A DNA stretch of 64,000 nt from Trinickia violacea (GTDB lineage Bacteria; Pseudomonadota; Gammaproteobacteria; Burkholderiales; Burkholderiaceae): NCBI RefSeq assembly GCF_005280735.1, contig NZ_CP040078.1:1-64000 (forward strand), given 5' to 3'. Each line of letters opens with the position of its first letter. Position 1 is the stretch's first letter. A program made the translations under genes and the position numbers. Below the pieces are notes generated by a model. It did not search any database. It had not been told where the DNA came from and worked only from the letters and a program-made list of their open reading frames with translations. Of the stretch, positions 18,621-26,828 are shown one piece after another.

Positions 18621-19508
18621 TCACTTGCTGGCGATTTCATGCCCGGACAGCAATTCGATCACCCGGCACAACGCGGAGTGGTCGAGCTTGCTCATGCCGT
18701 TCGCGGCACAGGCGTTCATCAGTTCCTGCGCGGATGCGGTATGAGGCATGGAAACGCCAAGCGCCTTGGCACCCTGCAAGGCCAGGTTGAGATCCTTCTG
18801 GTGCAGCTCGATGCGAAAGCCCGGATCGAAGGTGCGCTTGATCATCCGCTCGCCATGCACTTCGAGAATCCGCGACGCCGCGAAGCCGCCCATCAGTGCC
18901 TGGCGCACTTTCACCGGATCCGCACCGGCCTTCGACGCAAACAGCAACGCTTCCGACACCGCCTGGATGTTCAGAGCGACGATGATTTGATTGGCCACCT
19001 TGGTGGTCTGGCCGTCGCCGTTGCCGCCGACGAGCGTGATGTTCTTGCCCATCAACTCAAATAGAGGCTTGACCTTGTCGAACGCCTCCTGCGAGCCGCC
19101 GACCATGATCGTCAGCGATGCGGCCTTTGCTCCCACTTCGCCACCCGATACTGGCGCATCGAGATACGGGCTGCCTAGCGCGTTGATTCGCGTCGCGAAT
19201 TCCTTCGTCGCTAGCGGCGAAATCGAACTCATATCGACCACGATCTGGCCGGCGCCGAGCCCCTTCGCCACGCCATCGTCGGCAAACAGCACGGCGTCGA
19301 CGTGCGGCGTATCAGGCACCATCACGATCACTATCTCACTCTGGCGCGCGACCTCTTCCCCGCAGTGACAGACCTTGCCGCCAGCCGCCACGAGCGCGTC
19401 AGGCACTGGATTGCGGTCGTGCAGAAACAGTTGGTGACCGCCTCGTTGCAGGTTGGCCGCCATTGGGGCGCCCATGATGCCAAGACCAATGAATCCCACT
19501 TTAGCCAT
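18621..19508 (-). CDS. glxR: Tartronate semialdehyde reductase (2-hydroxy-3-oxopropionate reductase)
   Basis: 295 residues of the beta-hydroxyacid dehydrogenase family, reducing tartronate semialdehyde to D-glycerate with NAD(P)H. The Rossmann start GFIGLGIMGAPMA, the substrate-binding DAPVSGGEVGA (~118-128) and catalytic Lys170 in GQTTKVANQ are all present. The ATG at 19508 follows a GAGGAAG site. It lies between the hydroxypyruvate/glyoxylate reductase and pyk. No gcl or hyi is in the window, so the source of tartronate semialdehyde is not encoded here. Confidence 0.92.
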   Translation of the reverse strand: MAKVGFIGLGIMGAPMAANLQRGGHQLFLHDRNPVPDALVAAGGKVCHCGEEVARQSEIVIVMVPDTPHVDAVLFADDGVAKGLGAGQIVVDMSSISPLATKEFATRINALGSPYLDAPVSGGEVGAKAASLTIMVGGSQEAFDKVKPLFELMGKNITLVGGNGDGQTTKVANQIIVALNIQAVSEALLFASKAGADPVKVRQALMGGFAASRILEVHGERMIKRTFDPGFRIELHQKDLNLALQGAKALGVSMPHTASAQELMNACAANGMSKLDHSALCRVIELLSGHEIASK

Positions 19509-19573
19509 AACTTCCTCTTCTGAATGTTCAGGTTTTGCAAAAGACCGTCGGGAGCAAGTTTCCCGCCGGAAGG

Positions 19574-20551
19574 TCAGACGAGCACCTCGGGGTTGATGCA
19601 ATTCCGCGGCCGTTCGCCGTTGAGAACGCCGAGCACGTTCCCGACCGCGATGTTGCCCATTGCAATTCGCGTTTCGATGGTGGCTGACGCGATATGCGGG
19701 ACGATGACGACATTCTCGAGTTCCAACAGCCCGTCCTCGAGGTCTGGCTCGTTCTCGAACACATCGAGCCCCGCGCCCCAAATCATCTTGTCCCGCAGCG
19801 CAGTGACAAGCGCGCGCTCGTCGATGAGCGGACCACGCGCGGCATTGATCAGGACTGCCGTTTTCTTCATCAGAGCAAACTCTCGCGCGCCGAGATAATG
19901 CCGGGTCTCCGGCGTCAGGGGCAGATGCAGCGACAGGAAATCCGATTCGCGCAGCAGGGTTTCCTTATCCACGAAGGTGGCGCCTAGTTCGTCCTCGAGC
20001 GTTCGATTCGGATGCGCATCGGTGTAGATGACCTTCATGTCGAACGCCTTCGCCTTACGGGCGAATTTCGCGCCAATCCGCCCGAGGCCAGCCACGCCAA
20101 CCGTCTTGTGGTCGATATCCTGGCCGATGAAGGCCATTGGCGCCCAGCCTTCCCAACGGCCCGCGCGCACATAGCGCTCGGCTTCCGAAGTGCGGCGCGT
20201 GACCGCGAAGAGCAGCGCCCATGCGTGAGCTGCCGTGGCGTCGTCGAGCACACCGGGAGTATTGGTCATGACGATCTTGCGCGCCGTGGCCGCCGCAACA
20301 TCGAAGTTGTTGAACCCCACCGCGTAGTTCGCGAAGATTCGGCACTGCGGCCCGGCAGCGTCGAGGACCGCCGCGTCGACGGTATCGGTGAGCAGCGTGA
20401 TGACCGCGTCGCGACCCCGCACGGCCTCGAGCAACTCGTCACGTGTGAGCGCGCGGTCGTGCGGGTTGACTTCGACGTGGTGAACGGCGCGCAGCGCATC
20501 GATGTTTTGCTGCGGAATCATTCGGGTTACGTAGATATTCGAGTGAGCCAT
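19574..20551 (-). CDS. D-2-hydroxyacid dehydrogenase (glyoxylate/hydroxypyruvate reductase)
   Basis: 325 residues. Two-domain D-isomer-specific 2-hydroxyacid dehydrogenase that reduces glyoxylate to glycolate and/or hydroxypyruvate to D-glycerate. The NAD motif GLGRIG is at 155-160; the catalytic set is Arg239 (NAARGPL), Glu268 (DVFENEP) and His286 (PHIASAT). Start ATG at 20551. It is 65 bases upstream of the tartronate semialdehyde reductase and 41 bases downstream of the HbpS-like gene, consistent with one operon. The context favours a glyoxylate or hydroxypyruvate substrate over phosphoglycerate or lactate. Confidence 0.9.
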   Translation of the reverse strand: MAHSNIYVTRMIPQQNIDALRAVHHVEVNPHDRALTRDELLEAVRGRDAVITLLTDTVDAAVLDAAGPQCRIFANYAVGFNNFDVAAATARKIVMTNTPGVLDDATAAHAWALLFAVTRRTSEAERYVRAGRWEGWAPMAFIGQDIDHKTVGVAGLGRIGAKFARKAKAFDMKVIYTDAHPNRTLEDELGATFVDKETLLRESDFLSLHLPLTPETRHYLGAREFALMKKTAVLINAARGPLIDERALVTALRDKMIWGAGLDVFENEPDLEDGLLELENVVIVPHIASATIETRIAMGNIAVGNVLGVLNGERPRNCINPEVLV

Positions 20552-20592
20552 GAATCGTTCTCTAGCTGAAATGTTGAAAATAGATGGACCGA

Positions 20593-21009
20593 TCAACCAG
20601 CAAGCCCAAGCAGCCGGGCGGCCACCTGCTCGGCCAGCGCCTGATCGTCGGCCGGCGCGAGCCCGCTTACGCCAATTGCACCGAGCACTCGCCCGTGCGC
20701 GTCGGCAAGCAACGCACCGCCCGGCAGCGCAGTAAGCAGCGGGTCGCAAAAAAAGCCGATTGGCACATCGTCGGCTCGCAGCCGTTCGAGGAAGGCAACC
20801 GTGCTCGTACCCATCCGGGTACAGGTGTAAGCCTTCTGCTGCGCGAGCTGAATGCTGCGGACGGGCGCCCCGTCCATCCGACGGAACACGATCAGAAAAC
20901 CAAATGCGTCGCACACGGCAACGCAGACCGGCTTGGCGTACGCACTGCGCGCATGCGTGCATGCGGCAGTGAGCAGCTTGTCGGCAATTTCCAGCGATAG
21001 GCTCTGCAT
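20593..21009 (-). CDS. GlcG/HbpS-family protein
   Basis: 138 residues matching the HbpS/GlcG family (ALPGGALLADAHGRVLGAIGVSG is the typical C-terminal block). Family members occur as small partners in glycolate, glycerol and diol catabolic operons; some bind haem or cobalamin, but for most the role is unknown. Here it sits between the KdgT permease and the hydroxyacid reductase, which fits an accessory role in handling a hydroxyacid or aldehyde. No signal peptide, so cytosolic. Confidence 0.8.
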   Translation of the reverse strand: MQSLSLEIADKLLTAACTHARSAYAKPVCVAVCDAFGFLIVFRRMDGAPVRSIQLAQQKAYTCTRMGTSTVAFLERLRADDVPIGFFCDPLLTALPGGALLADAHGRVLGAIGVSGLAPADDQALAEQVAARLLGLAG

Positions 21010-21030
21010 GGTCTTCTCTCCTTTCCTGAC

Positions 21031-22044
21031 TTAGCTCTGGTTGACGGCACGCTGCGACTCGTCGAGCTCGGCTCGACCTTCTTCGTTGACGAGCGCAGCG
21101 CTCGGAGCGATACCCGAACGACTCCGGGTCCGCTTGTAAACCCACGCGGTCAGCATCGGAGTGAGTACTGCGGTCACGATTACCGACGCGGCGACCTGAA
21201 CGGTCGCGGCTGGCGCGATAGCTGCGTAGCTGTGGTCGGAAAGCGCGATGGCCTGCGGCGTACCGGCAGCATTGCCCGCCGTGCTCGACGCGGCGGCACC
21301 CGCGACGCCGGTGCCACCGAGCAGGCGGTCGGCGACGATACAGACGAAGCCGGTGACCACGAACACGGCAATACCAAGGACGATGCCCGGCGTTCCGGCC
21401 GTGAAGACCGATTTGAGGTTGATCCCCTGCCCCAGCGTAAAAGCCATGAATGGCACGATAAGCGGCTCGTGCTTGCTGAAGAAATCGCGCAATTCGCGGT
21501 CTAGATTGCCAAGAATTGCACCGGCGAAGATGGGCGCAATGACCGATAGCATCGTCAGCCACGGAATGTTCGCGAGGCCCGCCCCCACAAGCACCAGCAT
21601 CGTCACGAAGGGGCCGGTCTCGATGCTTTGCGCCACGTACGTGCCGGAGTCTTCCTTATTGCCGAAAGCGCTTGTCAGCGCGAGGAACATCCCGCCATTG
21701 GTGTCGTTCATCGCGGCAAGAATCGCCAGTGTCGACAAGCCGAGGAGATTGCCGTGGAACAGGTGTGCAACGGCGAGCGCGATCGCGATCGCAATGCCGA
21801 CCTTGGCGAACAAGATGCCGAAGCCGCGCTTGAGCATGGTTGGCGCGGCGTGCAGTGTCATCTTGGTGCCGACCGTGAAGAGGTACATGGCGAGCACCGT
21901 CGGATAACCGACATTGGTCAGCGCCTGCGTGAACCCGCCGATCTTCAATGCATTCGGAATGAAAGTGTTGATTGCCATACCGATAAAGAGCGGCACGACC
22001 ATCAGGCCGCCGGGCACTTTGTTGATAGTCTGAAATATGCGCAT
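21031..22044 (-). CDS. kdgT: 2-keto-3-deoxygluconate permease (KdgT family)
   Basis: 337 residues, about ten hydrophobic helices, starting MRIFQTINKVPGGLMVVPLF as in KdgT, an inner-membrane proton symporter for 2-keto-3-deoxygluconate. The ILAAMNDTNGGMFLALTSAFG and GPFVTMLVLVG segments are family marks. It is the first gene of the downstream part of the locus (kdgT, HbpS-like, reductase, glxR, pyk). No KDG kinase or aldolase is nearby, so the true cargo may be another 2-keto or hydroxy acid. Confidence 0.88.
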   Translation of the reverse strand: MRIFQTINKVPGGLMVVPLFIGMAINTFIPNALKIGGFTQALTNVGYPTVLAMYLFTVGTKMTLHAAPTMLKRGFGILFAKVGIAIAIALAVAHLFHGNLLGLSTLAILAAMNDTNGGMFLALTSAFGNKEDSGTYVAQSIETGPFVTMLVLVGAGLANIPWLTMLSVIAPIFAGAILGNLDRELRDFFSKHEPLIVPFMAFTLGQGINLKSVFTAGTPGIVLGIAVFVVTGFVCIVADRLLGGTGVAGAAASSTAGNAAGTPQAIALSDHSYAAIAPAATVQVAASVIVTAVLTPMLTAWVYKRTRSRSGIAPSAALVNEEGRAELDESQRAVNQS

Positions 22045-22398
22045 GATGCGTTCATCTCCTTGGGTACTGCATGAGTCCCTGGCGACGCCGTCGGCGCCGC
22101 CTCTCCTGGTGGTGCTCCGTCATGTCCTCCGCGTGCGCGGGTGCGCCGCCTGGAGCTGGCAGCGAAAAGCGGTCGGGTACACCCGCCCGGTGCGGCGTTC
22201 GATCATCAGCGCTTGCGTGCCAGCGGATCGGGCGAGTTGCCTGGCATATCTATATTAGGAATGCGAACTATCTACATTGGATTCCTCAGTGCGGCACCGC
22301 GCATGTCACCTCGCGCTATGGCTGTCAAATCGCCAGCACGAGCACGCCAACCGTCTGGCCGGGGGTAGGCGAGGTCATATCGGCCGTCGGCACGAGCG
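22045..22398. other. Promoter region of the kdgT operon
   Basis: About 350 bases, GC-rich except for an AT-rich island at 22240-22285. Nothing gene-like is convincing on either strand. The island with its direct repeats is the likely control region for the kdgT-to-pyk gene run. Confidence 0.45.
22247..22281. promoter_or_regulatory. Direct repeat in kdgT promoter region
   Basis: TATCTATATTAG at 22247 recurs as TATCTACATTGG at 22269, a spacing of 22 bases or two helical turns. It sits in the only AT-rich part of the intergenic region, about 200 bases upstream of kdgT. A regulator binding one DNA face or a promoter is inferred. Confidence 0.35.
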
Positions 22399-23157
22399 CT
22401 ACAAAAGCGTGAAGTCCACGGACACGAGCCCTGCTATCCGTCCGCCGGCGGTGCCCGCGGTCTTCGGGAAGAACATCCCGGTGTAGGAGCCGGTCGTCAC
22501 GACCATCTCCGGCGTGAGCGCGATACCGCGCCGTTGCGTGCAGTGGTTGACGAGCCACGGGAGCAGCCTGCGCGGATCGCCAGCGGGATTCGCAGGGCGC
22601 TCCTCAGCGATATTTGCGCCCTCGAACTGAAAGCGCAGCGCCGGCGCGACGAACGGGAAGTCCTCCTGATAAGGCACCCACTCGCCCACCACAAGCGCGC
22701 CGTGATTCTGCAGATCGGCGAGTTGCGCGAGCTTGTCCACCTCGGGCCACGCAGCGTACCGGCTTGCCACGATCTCGATCGCCGCCGCCATCGATCCGAT
22801 CGCGGCATGCACCTCTTCATCCGGATAGGGGTCGCTGCGCGCCTCGAACGCTCGTGCAAAGCGGAATGCAATTTCCAGCTCCAGTCCGAGCGGCGCGAAC
22901 GCGCGGCGCGGCAGTCGCGCGCCGCTCACATGCAGATCGCCGGCCGGCAGCGGCGCGCCCTGAATCGGACCCGTCGGCGATTTCGCACCGACCTTCCAAC
23001 CGCCGGTCCGCGCGCCACGCAGCGCCAGAACTTCGTGCTGGATCGCGTATGCGGCATCGGCGTCGGCGGGCGCGAGGTCGGCCGGCAAGGCCTCGATGAC
23101 GGTGTGATCGCCGCGTGCCTGTGCGAGACGGCGGCTCAGAATGGTTTGGTCGGTCAT
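22399..23157 (-). CDS. FAH-family enzyme, MhpD-like (2-keto-4-pentenoate hydratase group)
   Basis: 252 residues. The segments GGWKVGAKSPTGPIQGAP, LGLELEIAFRFARAF with its metal-binding acidic residues, and TGSYTGMFFP match the MhpD/DmpE branch of the fumarylacetoacetase superfamily, Mg-dependent enzymes that hydrate or decarboxylate 2-keto-enoates. Start ATG at 23157 is family-like; an earlier in-frame codon at 23235 would overlap the transporter stop. It lies 25 bases after the MFS gene, probably co-transcribed. With no aromatic ring-cleavage genes here, a sugar-acid-derived 2-keto acid is the likelier substrate, which is inference. Confidence 0.8.
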   Translation of the reverse strand: MTDQTILSRRLAQARGDHTVIEALPADLAPADADAAYAIQHEVLALRGARTGGWKVGAKSPTGPIQGAPLPAGDLHVSGARLPRRAFAPLGLELEIAFRFARAFEARSDPYPDEEVHAAIGSMAAAIEIVASRYAAWPEVDKLAQLADLQNHGALVVGEWVPYQEDFPFVAPALRFQFEGANIAEERPANPAGDPRRLLPWLVNHCTQRRGIALTPEMVVTTGSYTGMFFPKTAGTAGGRIAGLVSVDFTLL

Positions 23158-23182
23158 GGTCGGTTGTGCTGCAAAAGTGGAG

Positions 23183-24469
23183 TCACACGCCAGCCTGTCG
23201 GGCCGGCTGAGCGCCGGGGGCGGCGCTGAATTCAAATTTCCATTCGGGTTGCATGCGCGACGCGAGGACTACGCCGAGCGCCATCAGCACCATGCTGACG
23301 ACGAACGGCAGCTCCCAGTTGCCGAAGCGATCGATCAGAAAGCCCGACGCCACAGGCGAAATGATCGCTGCGAGGGCCGAGCCCGTATTCATCATCCCGC
23401 TCGCGGTGCCGGAATGCTCCGGCGCGATGTCCATCGGAATCGCCCACATCGGACCGATCGTCATCTCCGAGAAGAAGAAGCCGGCGGCAAGACACGTCAT
23501 CGACAGATACAGGTCGTGCGCGAACATCAACGGCACGAGCGAGACGAGCGTGAGCAGCATGCAGACAGACACCATCCAACTGCGTGCACGCTTCAGGCTG
23601 CCGGTATGGTGGTAGAGCTTGTCGGTCACGATGCCGCCCAGCGTGTCGCCCACTACGCCCGCAAAGAAGACCACCGAGGCAAACAGCGCGGACTTCTGCA
23701 GATCGAGGTGGTAGCTGTGCAGGAAGTACTGCGGTATCCAGCTCAGGAAGAGCCACAGCGTCCAGCCGTAGCAGAAATAGACGATCGTGACGGGCGCCAT
23801 GCGCTTGAAGAGCCGTCCCCACGGCACGCGCGCGACCTTCGGCTTCGGCACGGGCAGAACGTCGAGTTCAGCGCGGGTGATACGCCGGTGATCCGCCGGA
23901 TGCTCGGTAAAGGTCAGGGCCCAGGCGACGACCCAGAGCATGCTCATCACGCCGCTGATGTAGAACGCTTCGCGCCATCCCCAGTGCACCATGACGATGA
24001 CGATGACGCCCGGTGCGACCGCATTGCCGATGCGCGACGCGGCATGCGTGATGCCCTGTGCAAAGCCGCGCTTTTCCTTCGCTACCCAGCGCGCCATGGC
24101 CGTGGTCGAGGCGGGAAACGTCGCGCCCTCGCCGAGCCCGAGCAAGAGACGCGCGGCGAGCAGCGACATCAGGCCGCCCGCGAACCCGGTCAGCAACGTC
24201 GCCAGTGCCCAGAGCGCACCACAGAAGATCAGCGTGCGTTTCGCGCCGAATCGGTCGCTGATCCAGCCGCCGATGATCTGAAACGCGAGATACGGATAGG
24301 CAAACGCCGAGAAGACCAGGCCGATTTCCGTATGAGAAAGATGAAATTCCTTGCCGAACCCGGCTGCCGCCGTACTGACGTTGACTCGGTCGAGGTAAGT
24401 GATGAAGTACATGATGCTTAGCATCACGAGAACAACGCTGGTCGCGCGAATCGCACGAAACCGCTTCAT
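23183..24469 (-). CDS. MFS transporter, anion:cation symporter type (hexuronate/galactonate/tartrate-like)
   Basis: 428 residues, 12 membrane helices. The start LSIMYFITYLDRVNVSTAA and motif ISDRFGAKRTLIFCGALWA belong to the ACS branch that imports organic anions such as galactonate, hexuronates or tartrate (TtuB). Start ATG at 24469 follows a GGAGA site. It is upstream of the FAH-family gene and presumably imports that pathway's substrate. The presence of both this and KdgT suggests two related substrates. Confidence 0.88.
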   Translation of the reverse strand: MKRFRAIRATSVVLVMLSIMYFITYLDRVNVSTAAAGFGKEFHLSHTEIGLVFSAFAYPYLAFQIIGGWISDRFGAKRTLIFCGALWALATLLTGFAGGLMSLLAARLLLGLGEGATFPASTTAMARWVAKEKRGFAQGITHAASRIGNAVAPGVIVIVMVHWGWREAFYISGVMSMLWVVAWALTFTEHPADHRRITRAELDVLPVPKPKVARVPWGRLFKRMAPVTIVYFCYGWTLWLFLSWIPQYFLHSYHLDLQKSALFASVVFFAGVVGDTLGGIVTDKLYHHTGSLKRARSWMVSVCMLLTLVSLVPLMFAHDLYLSMTCLAAGFFFSEMTIGPMWAIPMDIAPEHSGTASGMMNTGSALAAIISPVASGFLIDRFGNWELPFVVSMVLMALGVVLASRMQPEWKFEFSAAPGAQPARQAGV

Positions 24470-24680
24470 GATCTGTCTCCGTTGCTTTACGTCGACGCGC
24501 TCAAAATGGCGCACCGGGTCCGTCTCGATGAGCGTTCGCTCACGAACATGTCGCTTTAAGCCACTACGTTCTGTGCGTAGCTTGAGTTGAATAGTGAAAA
24601 TGCGGCGATACCGGATGCCGTTGCATGATGGGTGGCGAGAACACGCGCACCATGCTCGTGCGACTGCGGTTGCAGTTGAA

Positions 24681-24709
24681 AAAGGTCGGGAGGCGATCTC
24701 GACCTCCCG
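24681..24709 (-). terminator. Rho-independent terminator behind the aminotransferase
   Basis: On the minus strand CGGGAGG, nine bases, CCTCCCG is followed within three bases by a run of five T. It begins 20 bases after the aminotransferase stop, so that gene is probably a separate transcription unit from the MFS gene. Confidence 0.75.
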
Positions 24710-24728
24710 TGACGCGTCAAGCGATCGA

Positions 24729-25949
24729 TCAGGCGGCTGCCTTCAGCGTGTTCGCCTTTGCCTGCGAAGCAAGGAAAGCCATGGCCTCGCCCACGCCGCT
24801 TGCAGCGAGCGGCACGCCGGCGAGCTTCAGCCCCATCTCGCAGCCCGCAAGCGTCGCCATCAGCGTGAGGTCGTTGCAGTCGCCGAGATGACCGATACGG
24901 AACATGCGCCCCTTCAACTTCCCGAGGCCGGTGCCGAGCGACATGTCGAAACGGTCATAAATCGTCTTGCGCACTGCGTCCGCGTCGATGCCCTCGGGCG
25001 TCATCACGCCGGTCAGCACCGGGCTGTAGACCGCGGGATCGGCGCACTGGATCTCGAGCCCCCATGCGCGCACCGCGCGGCGGCACGCTTCGGCGAGGCG
25101 CTGATGACGCGCGAACACGTTGTCGAGCCCTTCGCCGAGAATCATCTCGATCGATTCCGCGAGGCCATACAGCAGATTCGTGTTCGGCGTGTACGGCCAG
25201 TAGCCGGTCTTGTTCATCTCGACGATCTCGGTCCAATCCCAGAAGCTGCGCGGCAGCTTCGCCGTCTGACTCGCTTCGATCGCCTTCGGCGAGATCGCGT
25301 TGAAGCTGATGCCGGGCGGCAGCATCAGGCCCTTTTGCGAGCCGGAAACCGTCACGTCGACGCCCCACTCGTCATGCCGATAATCGGCCGACGCGAGACC
25401 CGAGATCGTGTCGACCAACAGCAGCGCCGGATGCCCCGCCGCGTCGATCGCTTGGCGCACCGCCGCGATGTTCGACGTGACGCCGGTCGAGGTCTCGTTG
25501 TGCACGACGCACACGGCTTTGATCGTGTGTGCGGTGTCGGCTCGCAGACGCGCTTCGATCCGCTCGGCATCGACCCCGCGCCGCCACCCTTCGATGCCCG
25601 GCAGGCCGAGAAACTCGGGCTTGAGGTCGAGCTTTTCCGCCATCTTTTTCCACAGCGTCGCGAAGTGCCCGGTCTCGTACATGAGAACGGTGTCGCCGGG
25701 GCTCAGCGTGTTCGAGAGCGCCGCTTCCCAGGCACCCGTGCCCGATGCCGGATAGATCACCACCGGGTGTTGCGTCTTGAAGATCTTCTTGATCCCCGAA
25801 AGCACCTGCAGCCCGAGAGCGCCGAACTCGGGACCGCGATGATCGATGGTCGGGTAGCTCATCGCCCGCAGAATGCGGTCGGGCACGGGACTGGGCCCGG
25901 GAATCTGCAGGAAGTGGCGGCCAGCGGGGTGAAAGTCTAGCTTGAGCAT
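24729..25949 (-). CDS. Alanine/serine-glyoxylate aminotransferase family protein
   Basis: 406 residues, PLP-dependent class V aminotransferase that transfers an amino group to glyoxylate giving glycine; with serine the product is hydroxypyruvate. Marks: LQIPGPSPVPDRILRAM and PTIDHRGPEF at the N-terminus, the PLP-binding Lys206 in SGSQKGLMLPPG, and IGHLGDCNDLTLMATLAG near the end. Start ATG 25949. The gene is first after the divergent GntR regulator, with a 16-base palindrome 18 bases upstream of its start. Context (hydroxypyruvate reductase, glxR) favours serine or alanine as donor. Confidence 0.9.
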   Translation of the reverse strand: MLKLDFHPAGRHFLQIPGPSPVPDRILRAMSYPTIDHRGPEFGALGLQVLSGIKKIFKTQHPVVIYPASGTGAWEAALSNTLSPGDTVLMYETGHFATLWKKMAEKLDLKPEFLGLPGIEGWRRGVDAERIEARLRADTAHTIKAVCVVHNETSTGVTSNIAAVRQAIDAAGHPALLLVDTISGLASADYRHDEWGVDVTVSGSQKGLMLPPGISFNAISPKAIEASQTAKLPRSFWDWTEIVEMNKTGYWPYTPNTNLLYGLAESIEMILGEGLDNVFARHQRLAEACRRAVRAWGLEIQCADPAVYSPVLTGVMTPEGIDADAVRKTIYDRFDMSLGTGLGKLKGRMFRIGHLGDCNDLTLMATLAGCEMGLKLAGVPLAASGVGEAMAFLASQAKANTLKAAA

Positions 25950-25966
25950 CGGTCTTGTCCGGTTGA

Positions 25967-25982
25967 ATTTTGCATGCAAAAT
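25967..25982. promoter_or_regulatory. Candidate GntR operator 1
   Basis: ATTTTGCATGCAAAAT is a perfect 16-base palindrome 18 bases before the aminotransferase start codon. Its close variant lies on the regulator's own start, which is the pattern expected for an autoregulating FadR-type GntR repressor. Confidence 0.65.
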
Positions 25983-26116
25983 ACTTTAGCACCGGAATCC
26001 GGGAAGAGGAAGAAAAACTTTCCGCGACAGCAAGGAGGCATATCTGGTGGGGTCAGACGGGACCCGATGCTCGAAAGTGAGCGATGCGGTAAGATGGAAC
26101 AAAAGACAAAAAAAGG

Positions 26117-26131
26117 ATTTTGTATGCAAAC
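26117..26131. promoter_or_regulatory. Candidate GntR operator 2
   Basis: ATTTTGTATGCAAAC differs from operator 1 only by T for C in the core and at its last base. It overlaps the GntR ribosome-binding region and the ATG at 26124, suggesting autoregulation. Confidence 0.55.
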
Positions 26132-26828
26132 GACATCCATTCCGCAGGAGCCGGCTTCGCTGCACCTGCTTCCGAAGGTTGAACGGCAGCGGTTGCACGA
26201 CACGGTGGTCGAGCATCTGCGCGGCTTTATCGTCGAAGGCATGCTCGCGCCGGGAACGAAACTCAACGAGCGCGAGTTGTGCGAGACGCTTGGCATTTCA
26301 CGCACGCCGCTGCGCGAAGCGCTCAAGGTGTTGGCGGCCGAGGGGCTGATCGAGATTTCGCAGAACCGGGGCGCGACGGTGTCGCGCATGACCGAAGCCG
26401 AAATCCGGGAGACGTTCGAAGTGATGAGCGGACTGGAAGCGTTCTCAGGGGAATTGGCGTGCCAGCGCATCACGCCGGCCGAACTCGCCGAGATCAAGGC
26501 GCTGCATTACGCGATGCTTGCCTGCCGCGCGCAGAACGACTTGACCGGCTACTACAGCCGTAATCAGGAGATTCACGACCGGATCAACGAAGCCGCGCGC
26601 AACACGGTTCTTCGACAGACGTACGTGGCGGTGAACCGGCGGCTCCAGGCCCTTCGGTTCCGCTCGAATTTCCAGACCCAGAAGTGGGATTGCGCAGTTC
26701 ACGATCACGAGGAAATGCTGAAGGCACTCGATGCGCGCGATGGCAAGCGTCTCGCCGAAATTCTTCGCCAGCACCTGCTCGACAAGCGGGACGCGATATT
26801 GCAGGCAGGTCAAGCCAACGAGCCTTGA
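26124..26828 (+). CDS. GntR-family regulator, FadR/FCD subfamily
   Basis: 234 residues. The winged helix-turn-helix spans about 20-85 (ERELCETLGISRTPLREALKVL) and the helical FCD ligand domain about 95-225, with the His-containing NQEIHDRINEAA and VHDHEEMLKAL segments that bind a metal in this subfamily and contact carboxylate effectors. The ATG at 26124 follows AAGGA; ATG 26094 is an alternative. It is divergent from the aminotransferase and probably represses the whole 17-26 kb locus, relieved by a pathway acid. Confidence 0.92.
   Translation: MQTTSIPQEPASLHLLPKVERQRLHDTVVEHLRGFIVEGMLAPGTKLNERELCETLGISRTPLREALKVLAAEGLIEISQNRGATVSRMTEAEIRETFEVMSGLEAFSGELACQRITPAELAEIKALHYAMLACRAQNDLTGYYSRNQEIHDRINEAARNTVLRQTYVAVNRRLQALRFRSNFQTQKWDCAVHDHEEMLKALDARDGKRLAEILRQHLLDKRDAILQAGQANEP

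Noticed and set aside
19574..21562. Apparent 662-codon fusion ending in the hydroxyacid reductase
   Set aside because: The upstream half overlaps HbpS-like and kdgT genes in their real frames; the reductase starts at 20551.
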